From Nitrospirota bacterium (GTDB lineage Bacteria > Nitrospirota > Nitrospiria > Nitrospirales > Nitrospiraceae): a stretch of 64,000 nt of DNA. This document shows, piece after piece, positions 26,833 through 37,242 of the stretch. The stretch lies in contig SCVN01000015.1 of the NCBI GenBank assembly GCA_004296885.1, positions 186,001-250,000 on the forward strand. The letters run 5' to 3'. The notes beneath the pieces were generated by a model that saw nothing but the letters and a program-made list of their open reading frames with translations, was not told where the DNA came from and did no database searches. Positions within the stretch are counted from its first letter, which is position 1, and every line of letters begins with the position of its first letter. The position numbers were made by a program, and so were the translations under genes.

Positions 26833-27621
26833 AGCAGGCTTCACCTCATATGGTGGTTCCGGCTCGGCGACCAGGAAGTCCACCGGCGGGAGGCGTTTGC
26901 CCGCCACAATCGTGACATAGGCTTCGATGGCCAAGTCCAACTCGATCCGCACCTGGCCCGAGGCTTTGAGACGGCTCAACATTTCCGGGGTCATCCGCAG
27001 CGCCTGTTGCAGAAAGGCGAGGCTGCCGGGAGACAGGAACAGGTACCGGTCGGATCGACGGCTCGTACAGCCGTCGCAGACGAGCCCGCCGGCCAGGGCC
27101 GAGAAGCGCCCCGCCGAACCGACCCCCGAGGCCTGCGTATCCCTACCGCAAGCAACGCAATGGTCGGTCTGCGGACGAAACCCGGTGAGTCCCAACAGTT
27201 TGATCTGAAACAGCAGCGTGGTGAGGCCCGGATCGTGACCTTCGTTGAGCGAACGGAACCCCCGCAAGAGCGTGTCGAAGATTTTGGGCGCCGGGTCTGC
27301 GTCCGGCGTGATGGCCGTGACCAGGTTGGCCATGCGGGCCGCCCCGGCCATAATCGCCAGGTTCTCGCGCAAGGCCGGGAAGGTTTCCCTGATGTCCGCC
27401 TGCGAGACGCGGTGCAACGTGTCGTTGGGTTTCTCAAACAGGTTCAAATCGCACTGGACGAAGGGTTCCAAGGCGCTGCCGAACCGGCTCTTGATCCGCC
27501 TGGCTCCCCGCGCCACTCCGCGCAGCTTGCCGAACCGCAGCGTGTAGAACGTGACGATCCGGTCCGCCTCGCCCCACTTGCGGCTCTTGAGTGTGATGGC
27601 GGGGGTCTTCAGCAGCGGCAT
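26809..27621 (-). CDS. recO: DNA repair protein RecO
   Basis: 270 residues from the ATG at 27621 (preceded by GAGGGG). RecO loads RecA with RecR on gapped DNA in the RecFOR pathway. The N-terminal OB fold is seen in KTPAITLKSRKWGEADRIVT and GKLRGVARGARRIKSRFG; the central part is helical, with a zinc-finger-like CVACGRD ... CDGC arrangement. The in-frame extension to 27999 is the antisense shadow of the neighbour and is discarded. It follows the TonB-C-like gene with an 8-nt gap. Confidence 0.93.
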   Translation of the reverse strand: MPLLKTPAITLKSRKWGEADRIVTFYTLRFGKLRGVARGARRIKSRFGSALEPFVQCDLNLFEKPNDTLHRVSQADIRETFPALRENLAIMAGAARMANLVTAITPDADPAPKIFDTLLRGFRSLNEGHDPGLTTLLFQIKLLGLTGFRPQTDHCVACGRDTQASGVGSAGRFSALAGGLVCDGCTSRRSDRYLFLSPGSLAFLQQALRMTPEMLSRLKASGQVRIELDLAIEAYVTIVAGKRLPPVDFLVAEPEPPYEVKPALPQVGPI

Positions 27622-27628
27622 GCGCCCC

Positions 27629-28639
27629 TCATCGTTTCTTCCCCCCTCGCGGCTGGGGCACAGGCTTCGGGGCGGCAAAGTCCACATGCACGTCCACGTA
27701 GGGATCGGCAATGTGCTCCGGAAAGGGCGGAAAGGGATGGGCATCGACGACACTGTCCATCCCCGCCTGGTCCACCTGCTGGCTTCCGGAGGACCGTTCG
27801 AGCGCAACCATCCTGGCAACACCGTCCCAATAGAGCCGGAATTGCACGCGCGGCAACCGGATCGGCGACGTTTTGGCCCGGACCCTTTGCCTGAACTGTG
27901 CGGTGACGCGCTGTTCCAGCGCCTGCCAGTAGTCCATGGACTCCACGGATACGGGGATCGGTTTGGGCAGGGGTAAGTCCGATTCCGTGATAACCCCATC
28001 CAGTACCGGAGAGACCGGCTCCCGTTCGATGCCCGGCAGAGGAGCCGACTCGGTCATGACGGCAGGCGCGACCGGTTGCGTAACTTCAGGAACCGCCTCC
28101 GGCTGGGCCGGTTCCGGCTTGGCCTCAACCTTGCGCTCAGGATGCGGCTCCAGGTTGATATAGACGGAGCGATGCAGAAACGGCGTGAGACCCATGCCCC
28201 GCAACCTGGCGAACGATACGTCCACCCGGTGAAACCGCTGCCGGAAATCGCGCCGAGCGGCTTGTCCGTTCGGCGAAGGCTCCTCTCCCCCTCCTGTTGT
28301 CGTGGCCGGCAGATCCAGGCTCACTTCGGCCTGCCAGGAACGGGGCCCTTCGCCAGGAGCCAGAGAAACCATGACTCGGGTCAGGAGGGTTCCTTCGACG
28401 ATGGCCACCATCTCCTGTGGCCCTGCCGGCTCACCATGCAAGCGCAGGGTCAGGGTAGCCCGTGGCTCGGCCTGGAGCGGCCCTTGTCCCGGTTGTTCCG
28501 CCAGTTCGAAGACCACGGATCGGCCCCCGCTTTCGTGGAGCGCAGCAGGAGGCGCGGCCGCCACAAGCCCGCTGAGGCCAAGGCTTGTCCAGAAACAAGC
28601 CGCGCCAACAGTCCAATGGGCCCAACGGGCACCCGTCAT
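27629..28639 (-). CDS. membrane or exported protein with TonB C-terminal-like domain
   Basis: 336 residues from the ATG at 28639, which overlaps the mgtE stop (ATGA). A hydrophobic N-terminus (WTVGAACFWTSLGLSGLVAAAPPA) acts as signal or anchor. The middle has a beta-rich region and a Pro/Glu/Val-rich spacer (about 185-250) like the periplasm-spanning part of TonB. The C-terminal 90 residues resemble the TonB_C fold (VQFRLYWDGVARMVALERSSG ... FPPFPEHIADPYVDVHVDF). TonB carries proton-motive energy to outer-membrane receptors, but the anchor lacks the ExbB/D-contacting His pattern that I would expect, so the role is uncertain. It sits between mgtE and recO. Confidence 0.75.
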   Translation of the reverse strand: MTGARWAHWTVGAACFWTSLGLSGLVAAAPPAALHESGGRSVVFELAEQPGQGPLQAEPRATLTLRLHGEPAGPQEMVAIVEGTLLTRVMVSLAPGEGPRSWQAEVSLDLPATTTGGGEEPSPNGQAARRDFRQRFHRVDVSFARLRGMGLTPFLHRSVYINLEPHPERKVEAKPEPAQPEAVPEVTQPVAPAVMTESAPLPGIEREPVSPVLDGVITESDLPLPKPIPVSVESMDYWQALEQRVTAQFRQRVRAKTSPIRLPRVQFRLYWDGVARMVALERSSGSQQVDQAGMDSVVDAHPFPPFPEHIADPYVDVHVDFAAPKPVPQPRGGKKR

Positions 28640-30069
28640 CGGAGATGTTCCAGCAGAAGGGTCGAGAGGGCGAGATAAATCGTGATGCCGCTGATGTCGT
28701 TGGCCGTGGTGACAAAGGGCCCGGCCGCCACCGCCGGGTCCACACCGATCCGCTTGAGCACGACCGGCATGATCGTCGCCATGCTGGTGGACACCAGAAA
28801 GGCGATCATGAGCGAGGCCCCGACGACCATGCCGAGAAACCATTGGCCATGCCAGAGCCACCCGACGATGGTAAGCAGCACCCCGCAGGTCACCCCGAGG
28901 ATGAAGCCGATGCGGACCTCGCGGAAGAAAACCTTCCACACGTCCGACAGCTCGATCCGGCCCGTCGCCAACCCCCGGATGATGAGCGTCGAGGATTGGA
29001 GTCCGACGTTGCCGCCCATCGCCGCGATGACCGGGATAAAGGTGACGATGGCCACGACTTCCTGAATGGTGAACCGAAAGAGCCAGAGTATCCAGCCCGA
29101 GACCAGGCTGCCGACGAGGTTCGTGAACAGCCAAGGCAGGCGCCGGCGCGACGAATCCAGGCTGGAGGACTCCATGAGGGCGTCCTCTTCCGTGGCCCCG
29201 GCCATCTTTAACATGTCTTCCGTGGCCTCTTCCCGGATGACGTCCACCACGTCGTCCACCGTGATGATGCCGACCAGCGTGTTGTCCTTCTCGACCACGG
29301 GAATGGCCAGCAAGTTGTAGCGCGCCACCTGGCGGGCCACCTCTTCCTGGTCCACATCCACTGCGACGCTCATCACGTCGGTGGCCATGATGTTCTTGAG
29401 CGGCGTCCCCGGTGGGACGGTCAGGAGCTGGCGGAGCGACAGGACCCCGACGAGATGCTCGTCCTTGTCGGTGACGTAGATGTAGAAGACCATCTCGGCG
29501 TCGGTCGCCTGCTGCAGGCGCCGGATGGCCTCCTGGGCCGTCGCATCCTCCGGCAGTGAGAAGAACTCCGTGGTCATGATGCCGCCCGCCGTATCCTTGG
29601 GGTACTTCAGAATCTCGGCGATCTCGGTGGAGTCCTCCGTCTTCATCAACGTGAGAATCTCCTGGGCCTGCTCGTCCGGCAGCACGCCCAGGATGTCGCC
29701 TACGTCGTCCGGCCCCAGGTCTTTCAGCAGCGCGGCCACTTCCGAGGCGGGCATGTCCGCCAGCACTTGCGGCACGCTCCCGTGATCCAATTCGCTGAGC
29801 ACCTTGCCCCGTTCCGCCTCTCCGCGCACCAGCTCGAACACCGTGCGCTTTTCCTTCTGCGAGGACAGGTGCGCGATGACCTTGGCGATATCGGCCGGAT
29901 GCATGCGGCCCATCATCTTGCCCAGATTGGTGATCGCGCCGCGGCGCAGCAGACGCTGGAAGGAGGCCAATACCAACTCGAACTTGCCCTGCCCCTTCTC
30001 CGGGACCTCCTTGGAAAGGTCCTTCAGCAGGTCCTTCTCGGCTTGTCGGGTACGTTCGGTCGGCTGCAT
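28636..30069 (-). CDS. mgtE: MgtE-family magnesium transporter
   Basis: 477 residues. MgtE is a Mg2+-gated channel for Mg2+ (some members also carry Co2+). The cytosolic N-domain of stacked helices (GMLHPADIAKVIAHL-like segment, DLGPDDVGDILGVLPDEQAQEIL) is followed by a tandem CBS pair (about 145-270, with NIMATDVMSVAVDVDQEEV and NTLVGIITVDDVVDVI), the plug helix and five transmembrane helices (WLFTNLVGSLVSGWILWLF, VGLQSSTLIIRGLATG and following). An intergenic octamer-repeat hairpin separates it from era upstream. Confidence 0.95.
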   Translation of the reverse strand: MQPTERTRQAEKDLLKDLSKEVPEKGQGKFELVLASFQRLLRRGAITNLGKMMGRMHPADIAKVIAHLSSQKEKRTVFELVRGEAERGKVLSELDHGSVPQVLADMPASEVAALLKDLGPDDVGDILGVLPDEQAQEILTLMKTEDSTEIAEILKYPKDTAGGIMTTEFFSLPEDATAQEAIRRLQQATDAEMVFYIYVTDKDEHLVGVLSLRQLLTVPPGTPLKNIMATDVMSVAVDVDQEEVARQVARYNLLAIPVVEKDNTLVGIITVDDVVDVIREEATEDMLKMAGATEEDALMESSSLDSSRRRLPWLFTNLVGSLVSGWILWLFRFTIQEVVAIVTFIPVIAAMGGNVGLQSSTLIIRGLATGRIELSDVWKVFFREVRIGFILGVTCGVLLTIVGWLWHGQWFLGMVVGASLMIAFLVSTSMATIMPVVLKRIGVDPAVAAGPFVTTANDISGITIYLALSTLLLEHLR

Positions 30070-30089
30070 CTCTAGTCTCTCACGTCAAC

Positions 30090-30166
30090 AAGCCGAAAAA
30101 GTTGGAAAGTCTCTTGGTGTGCGGTTCTTCAACGTTACACACTTTCAAACTTTTCGACTTTCTCAC
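30090..30166. repeat. head-to-head octamer repeat hairpin between era and mgtE
   Basis: Left arm: about three 8-bp units with core AAGYC/AAGTT (30090-30114). Right arm, read on the minus strand: four units of pattern NRAAGTYN at 30135-30166. The arms pair over AAAAGTTGGAAAGT (30097-30110) and its partner at 30141-30154 with 13 of 14 matches. The same design recurs at 37243-37320 and 42332-42436. Confidence 0.7.
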
Positions 30167-30170
30167 TTAT

Positions 30171-31055
30171 TTAGTAGCCCAGCTCGACAAGCGTCTGCTC
30201 GTCCTCGCGCCAGGACTCTTTCACGGTCACCCACAGCTCCAAGAACACTTTCATCCCGAAGAGCTTTTCCATTTCGACCCGCGCCTCGGTCCCCACCGTC
30301 TTGAGCAGCTCCCCGTGCTTCCCGATCACGATCGCCTTCTGGGAGTCCCGTTCGACGAAGATCGAGGCCTGAATGCGCGCCAGCTTGCCTTCCTCCTTGA
30401 AGCTGGTGATCTCCACCGCCACCGCATAGGGCACTTCGTCGCGCGTCAGATGAAGAATTTTCTCCCGAACGATCTCGGCCGCCAGCGTGCGCATGGGTTG
30501 GTCCGTGAGCATGTCCTCCTCGTATCCCGCCTCCCCTTCCGGCAGCGCGGTGACGGTCAGCTCCAGGAGCCGGTCCACGTTGATCCCGTTCTTGGCGGAC
30601 AGCGGTACGATCTCCGACCAGTCCAGCATCTTCCGGTAGGCGTCGATGAGCGGCAGCACCCGGCTCTTGTTGACCGCATCCACCTTGTTGATCAGCAGGA
30701 ACGCCGGCGGTCGCCCTTCCTTTCGCGCCTCGCGCACCTGCTCGATCGCGAACCGGTCGCCGGGCCCCGGCGCCGCCGTGGCCTCCACCATGACGTAAAA
30801 CAGGTCCGCTTCCTTCATGCAGTCCATGGTGGTGCGGACCATCCGTCGATTCAGTTGATGTTGGGGCTTGTGAATGCCCGGCGTGTCCAGCAGCGCGAAC
30901 TGCGCGCCGGGGAGGTGCACCACGCCCAGGATGCGGGTGCGGGTGGTCTGGGGCTTATCGGAGACGATTGCGATTTTTTCTTTGAGGAGCGCGTTCAGCA
31001 GGGTGGATTTCCCCACGTTCGGGCGCCCGATGATCGCCACCGTTCCCGTCTTCAT
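30171..31055 (-). CDS. era: GTPase Era
   Basis: 294 residues. Era binds the 3' end of 16S rRNA and assists 30S subunit assembly. G1 is GRPNVGKST (10-18), G3 is DTPGIHKPQ, and G4 is NKVD; the C-terminal KH domain has the expected LHLTRDEVPYAVAVEI and KAIVIGKHGELLKTVG pattern. It follows ftsB on the same strand with a 6-bp gap. Confidence 0.97.
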   Translation of the reverse strand: MKTGTVAIIGRPNVGKSTLLNALLKEKIAIVSDKPQTTRTRILGVVHLPGAQFALLDTPGIHKPQHQLNRRMVRTTMDCMKEADLFYVMVEATAAPGPGDRFAIEQVREARKEGRPPAFLLINKVDAVNKSRVLPLIDAYRKMLDWSEIVPLSAKNGINVDRLLELTVTALPEGEAGYEEDMLTDQPMRTLAAEIVREKILHLTRDEVPYAVAVEITSFKEEGKLARIQASIFVERDSQKAIVIGKHGELLKTVGTEARVEMEKLFGMKVFLELWVTVKESWREDEQTLVELGY

Positions 31056-31061
31056 GATCCC

Positions 31062-31421
31062 TCACTTCGTCGGCTCAACCTGTCCGATCTTGACCGGTTC
31101 GTCCACAACCTGATAGACCGTCTCGCCCTTACGGACGAACCCCAGCCGCTCCCGGGCCACTTCCTCGATGCGCGCCGGATCGCTCTGGAGCCGGCTGATA
31201 TCGGTCCGCAACTCCGCGTTGGCCTTGGCCATGGCCTGGATTTCAAGCTCCAGCGCCTGGGCGTTTTTGCGCATCTCCAGATATTTCGGAATGCTCATCT
31301 CTCCGAAGAAGGAGGCCGCCACGAGGGCCGCCATGACACCGCCCACCAGCCATGGCGCCCGCCGGAGCGTGAGCTGATGCCGGTGCAAGGTGTTATGGCT
31401 GCGGTTTCGTCTGGTCACCAC
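31062..31421 (-). CDS. ftsB: septum formation initiator family protein (FtsB/DivIC-like)
   Basis: 119 residues. A basic cytosolic N-terminus, one transmembrane helix (LVGGVMAALVAASFFGE) and a periplasmic coiled coil (MRKNAQALELEIQAMAKANAEL) are followed by the conserved RIEEVARERLGFVRKGE motif of FtsB/DivIC proteins. These proteins form the FtsQ-FtsB-FtsL divisome complex. Placement directly after eno matches the eno-ftsB order common in bacteria. Confidence 0.9.
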   Translation of the reverse strand: MVTRRNRSHNTLHRHQLTLRRAPWLVGGVMAALVAASFFGEMSIPKYLEMRKNAQALELEIQAMAKANAELRTDISRLQSDPARIEEVARERLGFVRKGETVYQVVDEPVKIGQVEPTK

Positions 31422-31442
31422 ACCTCCTCCGGGGTGCTGGCG

Positions 31443-32729
<1,287 letters not shown>

Positions 32730-32796
32730 TCACTCCAGTTAAAAAGTCCGTACGGTCGCCTCATCTCAACGTCGCGTGCCCGTGCAGCCGCGACTT

Positions 32797-34221
32797 CTAT
32801 CCCGCCAGTTTTTTCTTCAGCAACTCGTTCACTTTTCCCGGATTGGCCTTGCCACCGGAGGATTTCATGACTTGGCCGACCAGGAATCCGAGCACAGCTT
32901 CCTTGCCGCCCCTGTATTGCGCCACCTGCGCTTGGTTCCTGGCGATCACCTCATCAATGATCTTCGCAAGCGATCCTTCGTCCGAGACTTGCGTGAGCCC
33001 CTTTTCTTTGACGATCTGTTCGGGAGACTTCCCGCTGGCGTACAGCTCCGGGAATATCTCCCGCGCGACCTTCAGGCTGACCGTGCCCTTCTCCACCAAC
33101 TGCAACAGGCTGACGAGCCGCTCCGGGCTAACCGGCGAGGCGGCAGCGGACATCCCCGCGTTATTCAACTCACGCAGCAGTTCCCCCATGACCCAATTGC
33201 TCACGGTCTTGGGCTGAGGAAAGAGCCTGACACAAGCCTCGAAGTAATCGGCCAGGGCCTTGCTGCCGGTCAATACTCCCGCATCATACTCCGGGAGGCC
33301 GTGCTCGCCGACAAAGCGCCGCTGGCGGACCGCCGGCAACTCGGGCAGGGTCTTGCGCAGGTCGTCGATCCACTCGGGGGCAAGACTGAGCGGGACCAGA
33401 TCAGGGTCCGGAAAATACCGATAGTCGTGCGCCTCTTCCTTGCTCCGCATCGTGGCGGTCTCGCCCTTGTCCGAATCCCACAGGCGCGTTTCCTGGGCGA
33501 TCTTCCCGCCTTCATTCAGCACTTTGGTCTGTCGCTTGATCTCATACTCGATCGCCTCCTTCACGAATTTGAAGGAGTTGATGTTCTTCAGTTCGACCTT
33601 CGTGCCGAATTCTTTTTGTCCGACCGGCCGCAACGAGAGATTGGGCTCGCAGCGCAGACTCCCCTCCTCCATGTTGCCGTCGCAGACCTCCAGGTACATG
33701 AGAATCTCCCGCAACATCTTCAGATACGCCACCACTTCGTCGGCCGAGCGCATATCCGGCTCGGTCACGATTTCCAGCAACGGCGTGCCTGCCCGGTTCA
33801 AGTCCACGCGGCTCCCGTTGACGCCGGCTTCATGGATGTTCTTGCCCGCGTCCTCTTCCAGGTGCGCACGGCGGATGCGAACCGGCTTCTTCGCCGGGCC
33901 GACCTCCACCGACCCGTGCTCACAGATCGGCGCTTCGTACTGCGAGATCTGGTAGCCCTTGGGCAAGTCGGGATAGAAGTAGTTCTTGCGCGCGAACCGG
34001 TTCTGCTCGCCGATCCGACACTGCAACGCCAGCCCCGTCCGGACCGCCATCTCGACCGCCTTCTTGTTGATGACCGGCAGGGTGCCGGGCATCCCCAGGC
34101 AGATCGGGCAGGTCTGGCTGTTGGCCGGCAAACCGAATTTGGTCCCGCAGGCGCAGAACATCTTGGACTGCGTGAGCAGTTGGGCATGGACTTCCAGCCC
34201 GATCACAACTTCGTACGACAC
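32797..34221 (-). CDS. gatB: aspartyl/glutamyl-tRNA amidotransferase subunit B
   Basis: 474 residues. GatB activates and transamidates Glu-tRNAGln (and Asp-tRNAAsn) within GatCAB. The cradle domain starts [20 protein letters not shown] and has [20 protein letters not shown]; later [19 protein letters not shown] and the helical plus YqeY-like tail ([17 protein letters not shown]) are complete. The zinc Cys set (CACGTKF ... CPIC) is present. GatA and GatC lie upstream in the same run. Confidence 0.97.
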   Translation of the reverse strand: MSYEVVIGLEVHAQLLTQSKMFCACGTKFGLPANSQTCPICLGMPGTLPVINKKAVEMAVRTGLALQCRIGEQNRFARKNYFYPDLPKGYQISQYEAPICEHGSVEVGPAKKPVRIRRAHLEEDAGKNIHEAGVNGSRVDLNRAGTPLLEIVTEPDMRSADEVVAYLKMLREILMYLEVCDGNMEEGSLRCEPNLSLRPVGQKEFGTKVELKNINSFKFVKEAIEYEIKRQTKVLNEGGKIAQETRLWDSDKGETATMRSKEEAHDYRYFPDPDLVPLSLAPEWIDDLRKTLPELPAVRQRRFVGEHGLPEYDAGVLTGSKALADYFEACVRLFPQPKTVSNWVMGELLRELNNAGMSAAASPVSPERLVSLLQLVEKGTVSLKVAREIFPELYASGKSPEQIVKEKGLTQVSDEGSLAKIIDEVIARNQAQVAQYRGGKEAVLGFLVGQVMKSSGGKANPGKVNELLKKKLAG

Positions 34222-34224
34222 CCG

Positions 34225-34545
34225 TTAACCTTTCTTCTCTCCCGCCAGCCGATCCCGCTCGCGCCGCATGGCCTCGCGGCCGGCATCGAGGGCCTCGCTC
34301 AGAATGGACTTCTTTTCGTGGATGGCCTCGCGCCCCTTCTCGACCACATGGTCGAACGCCTCGGTGGCCTTGCCGGCCAGATCGCGCAGGTCATCTTCGG
34401 CCTTCCGGGCATAGCCGCGTAATTGCTCCCTGGTGTCGCGGCCCGATTGCGGAGCCATTAACAGGGCGACCGCCGCACCAACCAGAGCCCCGCTTAAAAA
34501 CGCCAACCCGACTGCCCCCGGTGAAAATCCGCGATCATCCGCCAT
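34225..34545 (-). CDS. YtxH-domain protein
   Basis: 106 residues from the ATG at 34545. One N-terminal transmembrane helix (AVGLAFLSGALVGAAVALLMAP) is followed by the YtxH hallmark PQSGRDTREQLRGYA and a charged amphipathic helix. The family is found in stress-linked small membrane proteins; its activity is unknown. It overlaps the end of the DUF948 gene by 11 nt, a frequent pairing, and lies 3 nt before gatB. Confidence 0.85.
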   Translation of the reverse strand: MADDRGFSPGAVGLAFLSGALVGAAVALLMAPQSGRDTREQLRGYARKAEDDLRDLAGKATEAFDHVVEKGREAIHEKKSILSEALDAGREAMRRERDRLAGEKKG

Positions 34546-34945
34546 TGGACTGCCCTCCTTCTCCATGAGACATCCGTGCTTTCACCACCGACGACGCGGC
34601 TTTGAATCCGGCCACCAGGCCGGCCACATTCCTCAGCCACGCACCGTTTCGCCCCCGGACCGTGTCATGCACGTTCTGCACGGTCTCGCCGACTTCTCCG
34701 ACCGCGTGGAGGAACACCGCCGCATGCTCGATCCCCTCCCGCGTATACTCGGCCAGCTGGTTCAAATTCTGGGTCGTCTCGCGCATCTCTTTCAGCAACG
34801 ACGGCAGATCCCGATTCATTTGGGCCAGCAAGAGTCCCGATTCCGCCACGGTCTTCTTGAGTTCGATCAGCACTGGGACTAGGACGCCGACAAACACGGC
34901 CACGCCCAATGCCACCACGATCGCCGCGACTTCTATGCCCGTCAT
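34535..34945 (-). CDS. DUF948-domain membrane protein
   Basis: 136 residues. An N-terminal transmembrane helix (VAAIVVALGVAVFVGVLVPVLI) is followed by a long amphipathic coiled-coil-like region (LKKTVAESGLLLAQMNRDL and onward) as in DUF948 proteins, which often sit next to YtxH genes. The C-terminus is glycine-rich. It was probably recruited into the gat run between gatA and gatB with its YtxH partner; function unknown. Confidence 0.85.
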   Translation of the reverse strand: MTGIEVAAIVVALGVAVFVGVLVPVLIELKKTVAESGLLLAQMNRDLPSLLKEMRETTQNLNQLAEYTREGIEHAAVFLHAVGEVGETVQNVHDTVRGRNGAWLRNVAGLVAGFKAASSVVKARMSHGEGGQSNGG

Positions 34946-34956
34946 GCTTCTCCTCC

Positions 34957-35037
34957 GTTAAACGCGAACGGCAAACAGTGAATTCGAGCGAGCCCTCTTG
35001 TCTTTCTAGCCCCCCTCACTATTTACCGCTCACCTTT
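34957..35037. repeat. head-to-head heptamer repeat hairpin between gatA and the DUF948 gene
   Basis: The left arm reads as 7-bp units GTTAAAC, GCGAACG, GCAAACA, GTGAATT. The right arm on the opposite strand reads GTGAGCG, GTAAATA, GTGAGGG. An 18-nt core at 34964-34981 pairs with 35016-35033 at 14 positions. It has the same architecture as the octamer elements but a different unit. Confidence 0.6.
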
Positions 35038-36504
35038 TCACCTGATATTCGGCCGCTTGGCCCGCCAGCCGGTCGCCTGCTCGTAGGCATAAGCGCCGCG
35101 CAAGAGTGTTTCCTCTTCGAACGGCCGACCGATGAGCTGTAGCCCGATCGGCAGCCCCGCCTTGCTGAACCCGCAGGGCACCGAAATGGCCGGGTTCCCC
35201 GCCAGGTTTACGGAGATCGTATAGATGTCCGAGAGGTACATCTGCAACGGATCTTCGGATTTTTCACCCAGCTTGAACGCCGGCGTCGGCGTCACCGGCG
35301 TGACAATCAGATCCACCTCGCGGAACGCCGCCTCGAAATCCTGCCGGATCAAGGTCCGCACCGCCTGGGCCTTGCCGTAGAAGGCATCATAGTAGCCGGC
35401 GCTGAGCGCATAGGTACCCAGCATGATCCGCCGCTTCACCTCCGGCCCGAACCCTTCCTGCCTGGTCTTCATGTACATGTCCAGCAGGTTCCCGGTTTCT
35501 TTGGACCGGAGCCCGAACTTGACCCCGTCGTACCGAGCCAGGTTGGAGCTGGCCTCCGCCGTCGCAATCAGGTAGTAGGTGGCGATCGCCGCATCGGTCC
35601 TCGGCAGGGCGATCTCCTTGACCTCCCCCCCCAGCTGCTTGATCTCTTCGATGGCCGCCTGCACCGCTTGCTCGACCTCCGGGTCCAGCCCTTCCGCGAA
35701 ATATTCCCGCGGCACGCCGACCTTCAACTTCTTGAAGTCTTTCTTCTTGAGTGCCTTGGCATAATCCGGCACCGGGAGGTTGGCGCTGGTGGAATCCAAG
35801 GGATCGTGCCCCGCGATTACGCCCAGCAACATCGCCGCATCCGCCACGTCTTTGGTGATCGGGCCGATCTGATCCAGCGATGACGCGAAGGCCACCAGGC
35901 CGAAACGGGACACCCGCCCGTAGGTGGGCTTCAACCCGACCACCCCGCAACAGGCAGCCGGCTGCCGGATGGAGCCGCCCGTATCCGATCCCAACGCGGC
36001 GGCGCAAAGATCCGCCGCCACGGCCGCCGCCGATCCGCCGCTGGACCCGCCCGGCACCCGACTCAGGTTCCATGGGTTCCGGCTCGGACCGAAGGCCGAG
36101 TTCTCCGTCGAAGAACCCATGGCAAATTCATCCAGGTTGGTCTTGCCCAGCAGGAGATAGCTTTGGCCGCGCAACCGCGCGATCACGGAGGCATCGTAGG
36201 GCGGCACGAAGTTGCCGAGCATCCGCGAGGCACAGGTCGTCAGCACGTTCTGCGTGCAGATATTGTCCTTGACCGCCACCGGCATGCCCATCAGCGGCAT
36301 CGTACGACGCCAGCCCTTGAGCTTTTCATCCAGGGCTGCCGCCTGGGCCAGAGCGGCCTCCTTTGTCAGCGTGATGTAGGCCCGGACCTTGGGCTCCAGC
36401 TGATTGAGACGCAGCGTATAGGCCTGCACGATCTCGCAGGCCGTGACTTCGCCCTTGGTGAACTTCTCCTGCAGTTCGCGCAACGTCAACTTGTAGAGCG
36501 ACAT
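35038..36504 (-). CDS. gatA: aspartyl/glutamyl-tRNA amidotransferase subunit A
   Basis: 488 residues. This amidase releases ammonia from glutamine for GatB. The Ser-cisSer-Lys triad is visible: Lys in [10 protein letters not shown], and the two Ser in [13 protein letters not shown] and [11 protein letters not shown]. Length and ends match the family. It is coded between panD (28 bp upstream) and the DUF948/YtxH pair. Confidence 0.97.
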   Translation of the reverse strand: MSLYKLTLRELQEKFTKGEVTACEIVQAYTLRLNQLEPKVRAYITLTKEAALAQAAALDEKLKGWRRTMPLMGMPVAVKDNICTQNVLTTCASRMLGNFVPPYDASVIARLRGQSYLLLGKTNLDEFAMGSSTENSAFGPSRNPWNLSRVPGGSSGGSAAAVAADLCAAALGSDTGGSIRQPAACCGVVGLKPTYGRVSRFGLVAFASSLDQIGPITKDVADAAMLLGVIAGHDPLDSTSANLPVPDYAKALKKKDFKKLKVGVPREYFAEGLDPEVEQAVQAAIEEIKQLGGEVKEIALPRTDAAIATYYLIATAEASSNLARYDGVKFGLRSKETGNLLDMYMKTRQEGFGPEVKRRIMLGTYALSAGYYDAFYGKAQAVRTLIRQDFEAAFREVDLIVTPVTPTPAFKLGEKSEDPLQMYLSDIYTISVNLAGNPAISVPCGFSKAGLPIGLQLIGRPFEEETLLRGAYAYEQATGWRAKRPNIR

Positions 36505-36532
36505 GAACCCTCGACACCGGATGACTTACGGT

Positions 36533-36883
36533 TTACCTTACAATCTTGTTGCGCTCGCCCACTCGGATGATCTTGGGCACATGACGCTTAATCTCATCCT
36601 CCGCGTAATACTCGTAGCAGAAGATGATGATCTGGTCGCCCACCGCTCCCTTACGGGCCGTCGGGCCGTTCAGGATCACCTCGCCGCTCCCCCGCTTTCC
36701 GGCCATCGCATAGGTCGTGAACCGCTCACCGTTGTTCAGGTTGGAAATGACGATGGCCTCGTAGGGCAGGATGCCCGCCGCATCGAGCAGATCCTCGTCC
36801 ACGGTCAGACTGCCCTCGTAGTCCAGGCAGGCATCGGTCACCGCCGCACGGTGTATTTTGGATCGCAGCATTTGTCGAAACAT
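36533..36883 (-). CDS. panD: aspartate 1-decarboxylase proenzyme
   Basis: 116 residues. PanD makes beta-alanine for pantothenate synthesis. The self-cleavage site is DYEGSLT, so cleavage at Gly24-Ser25 gives the pyruvoyl group; Tyr58-type context appears in GERFTTYAM, and NGPTARKGAVGDQIIIFCY follows. It sits between gatC and gatA, splitting the usual gatCA pair, on the same strand with gaps of 62 and 28 bp. Confidence 0.96.
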   Translation of the reverse strand: MFRQMLRSKIHRAAVTDACLDYEGSLTVDEDLLDAAGILPYEAIVISNLNNGERFTTYAMAGKRGSGEVILNGPTARKGAVGDQIIIFCYEYYAEDEIKRHVPKIIRVGERNKIVR

Positions 36884-36945
36884 GATTGTCCTCTATGTCA
36901 GGTCTGTGTATGTTGCATGGCCGCGGTCCGTACGAACTCCGCCGC

Positions 36946-37236
36946 CTATTCCAGAATCCGCGGCACCCGAAAATGTCCGCTTTCACTTTCCGGCGCGTTC
37001 GCCAACGCCTTCTCCACCGGCAGGCTCGGCCGCGCCTTGTCCTCCCGAAAGACGTTGGTCTGTTCCAACACCGTCGCGGTCGGCTCCACACCAGAGGTCT
37101 CCAACGTCTTCAACTTCTCCACATAGGTCAGGATTGCACTGAGCTGCTTGCTGAACGCGTCCCGTTCCATCTCGGTGATCTCCAGCCGCGCCAGCTTGGC
37201 CACGTGCTCGACGTCTTGCTTGGTGATCTGCATCAA
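36946..37236 (-). CDS. gatC: aspartyl/glutamyl-tRNA amidotransferase subunit C
   Basis: 96 residues. GatC wraps between GatA and GatB. The pattern ITKQDVEHVAKLARLEITEMERDAF-like start and the later LSAILTYVEKLKTLETSGVEPTA are characteristic. It is the first gat gene in transcription order; panD follows. A 29-bp-arm hairpin of octamer repeats lies directly upstream, between it and glmS. Confidence 0.95.
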   Translation of the reverse strand: MMQITKQDVEHVAKLARLEITEMERDAFSKQLSAILTYVEKLKTLETSGVEPTATVLEQTNVFREDKARPSLPVEKALANAPESESGHFRVPRILE

Positions 37237-37242
37237 AAACCT

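Noticed and set aside
26809-27999. 396-residue version of RecO
   Set aside because: The first 126 residues are the out-of-frame reading of the neighbouring TonB-C-like gene; RecO begins at 27621.
32771-32794. GTCGCG ... CGCGAC hairpin between gatB and eno
   Set aside because: The stem is short with internal mismatches and no U-run in either direction, so it is not called a terminator.
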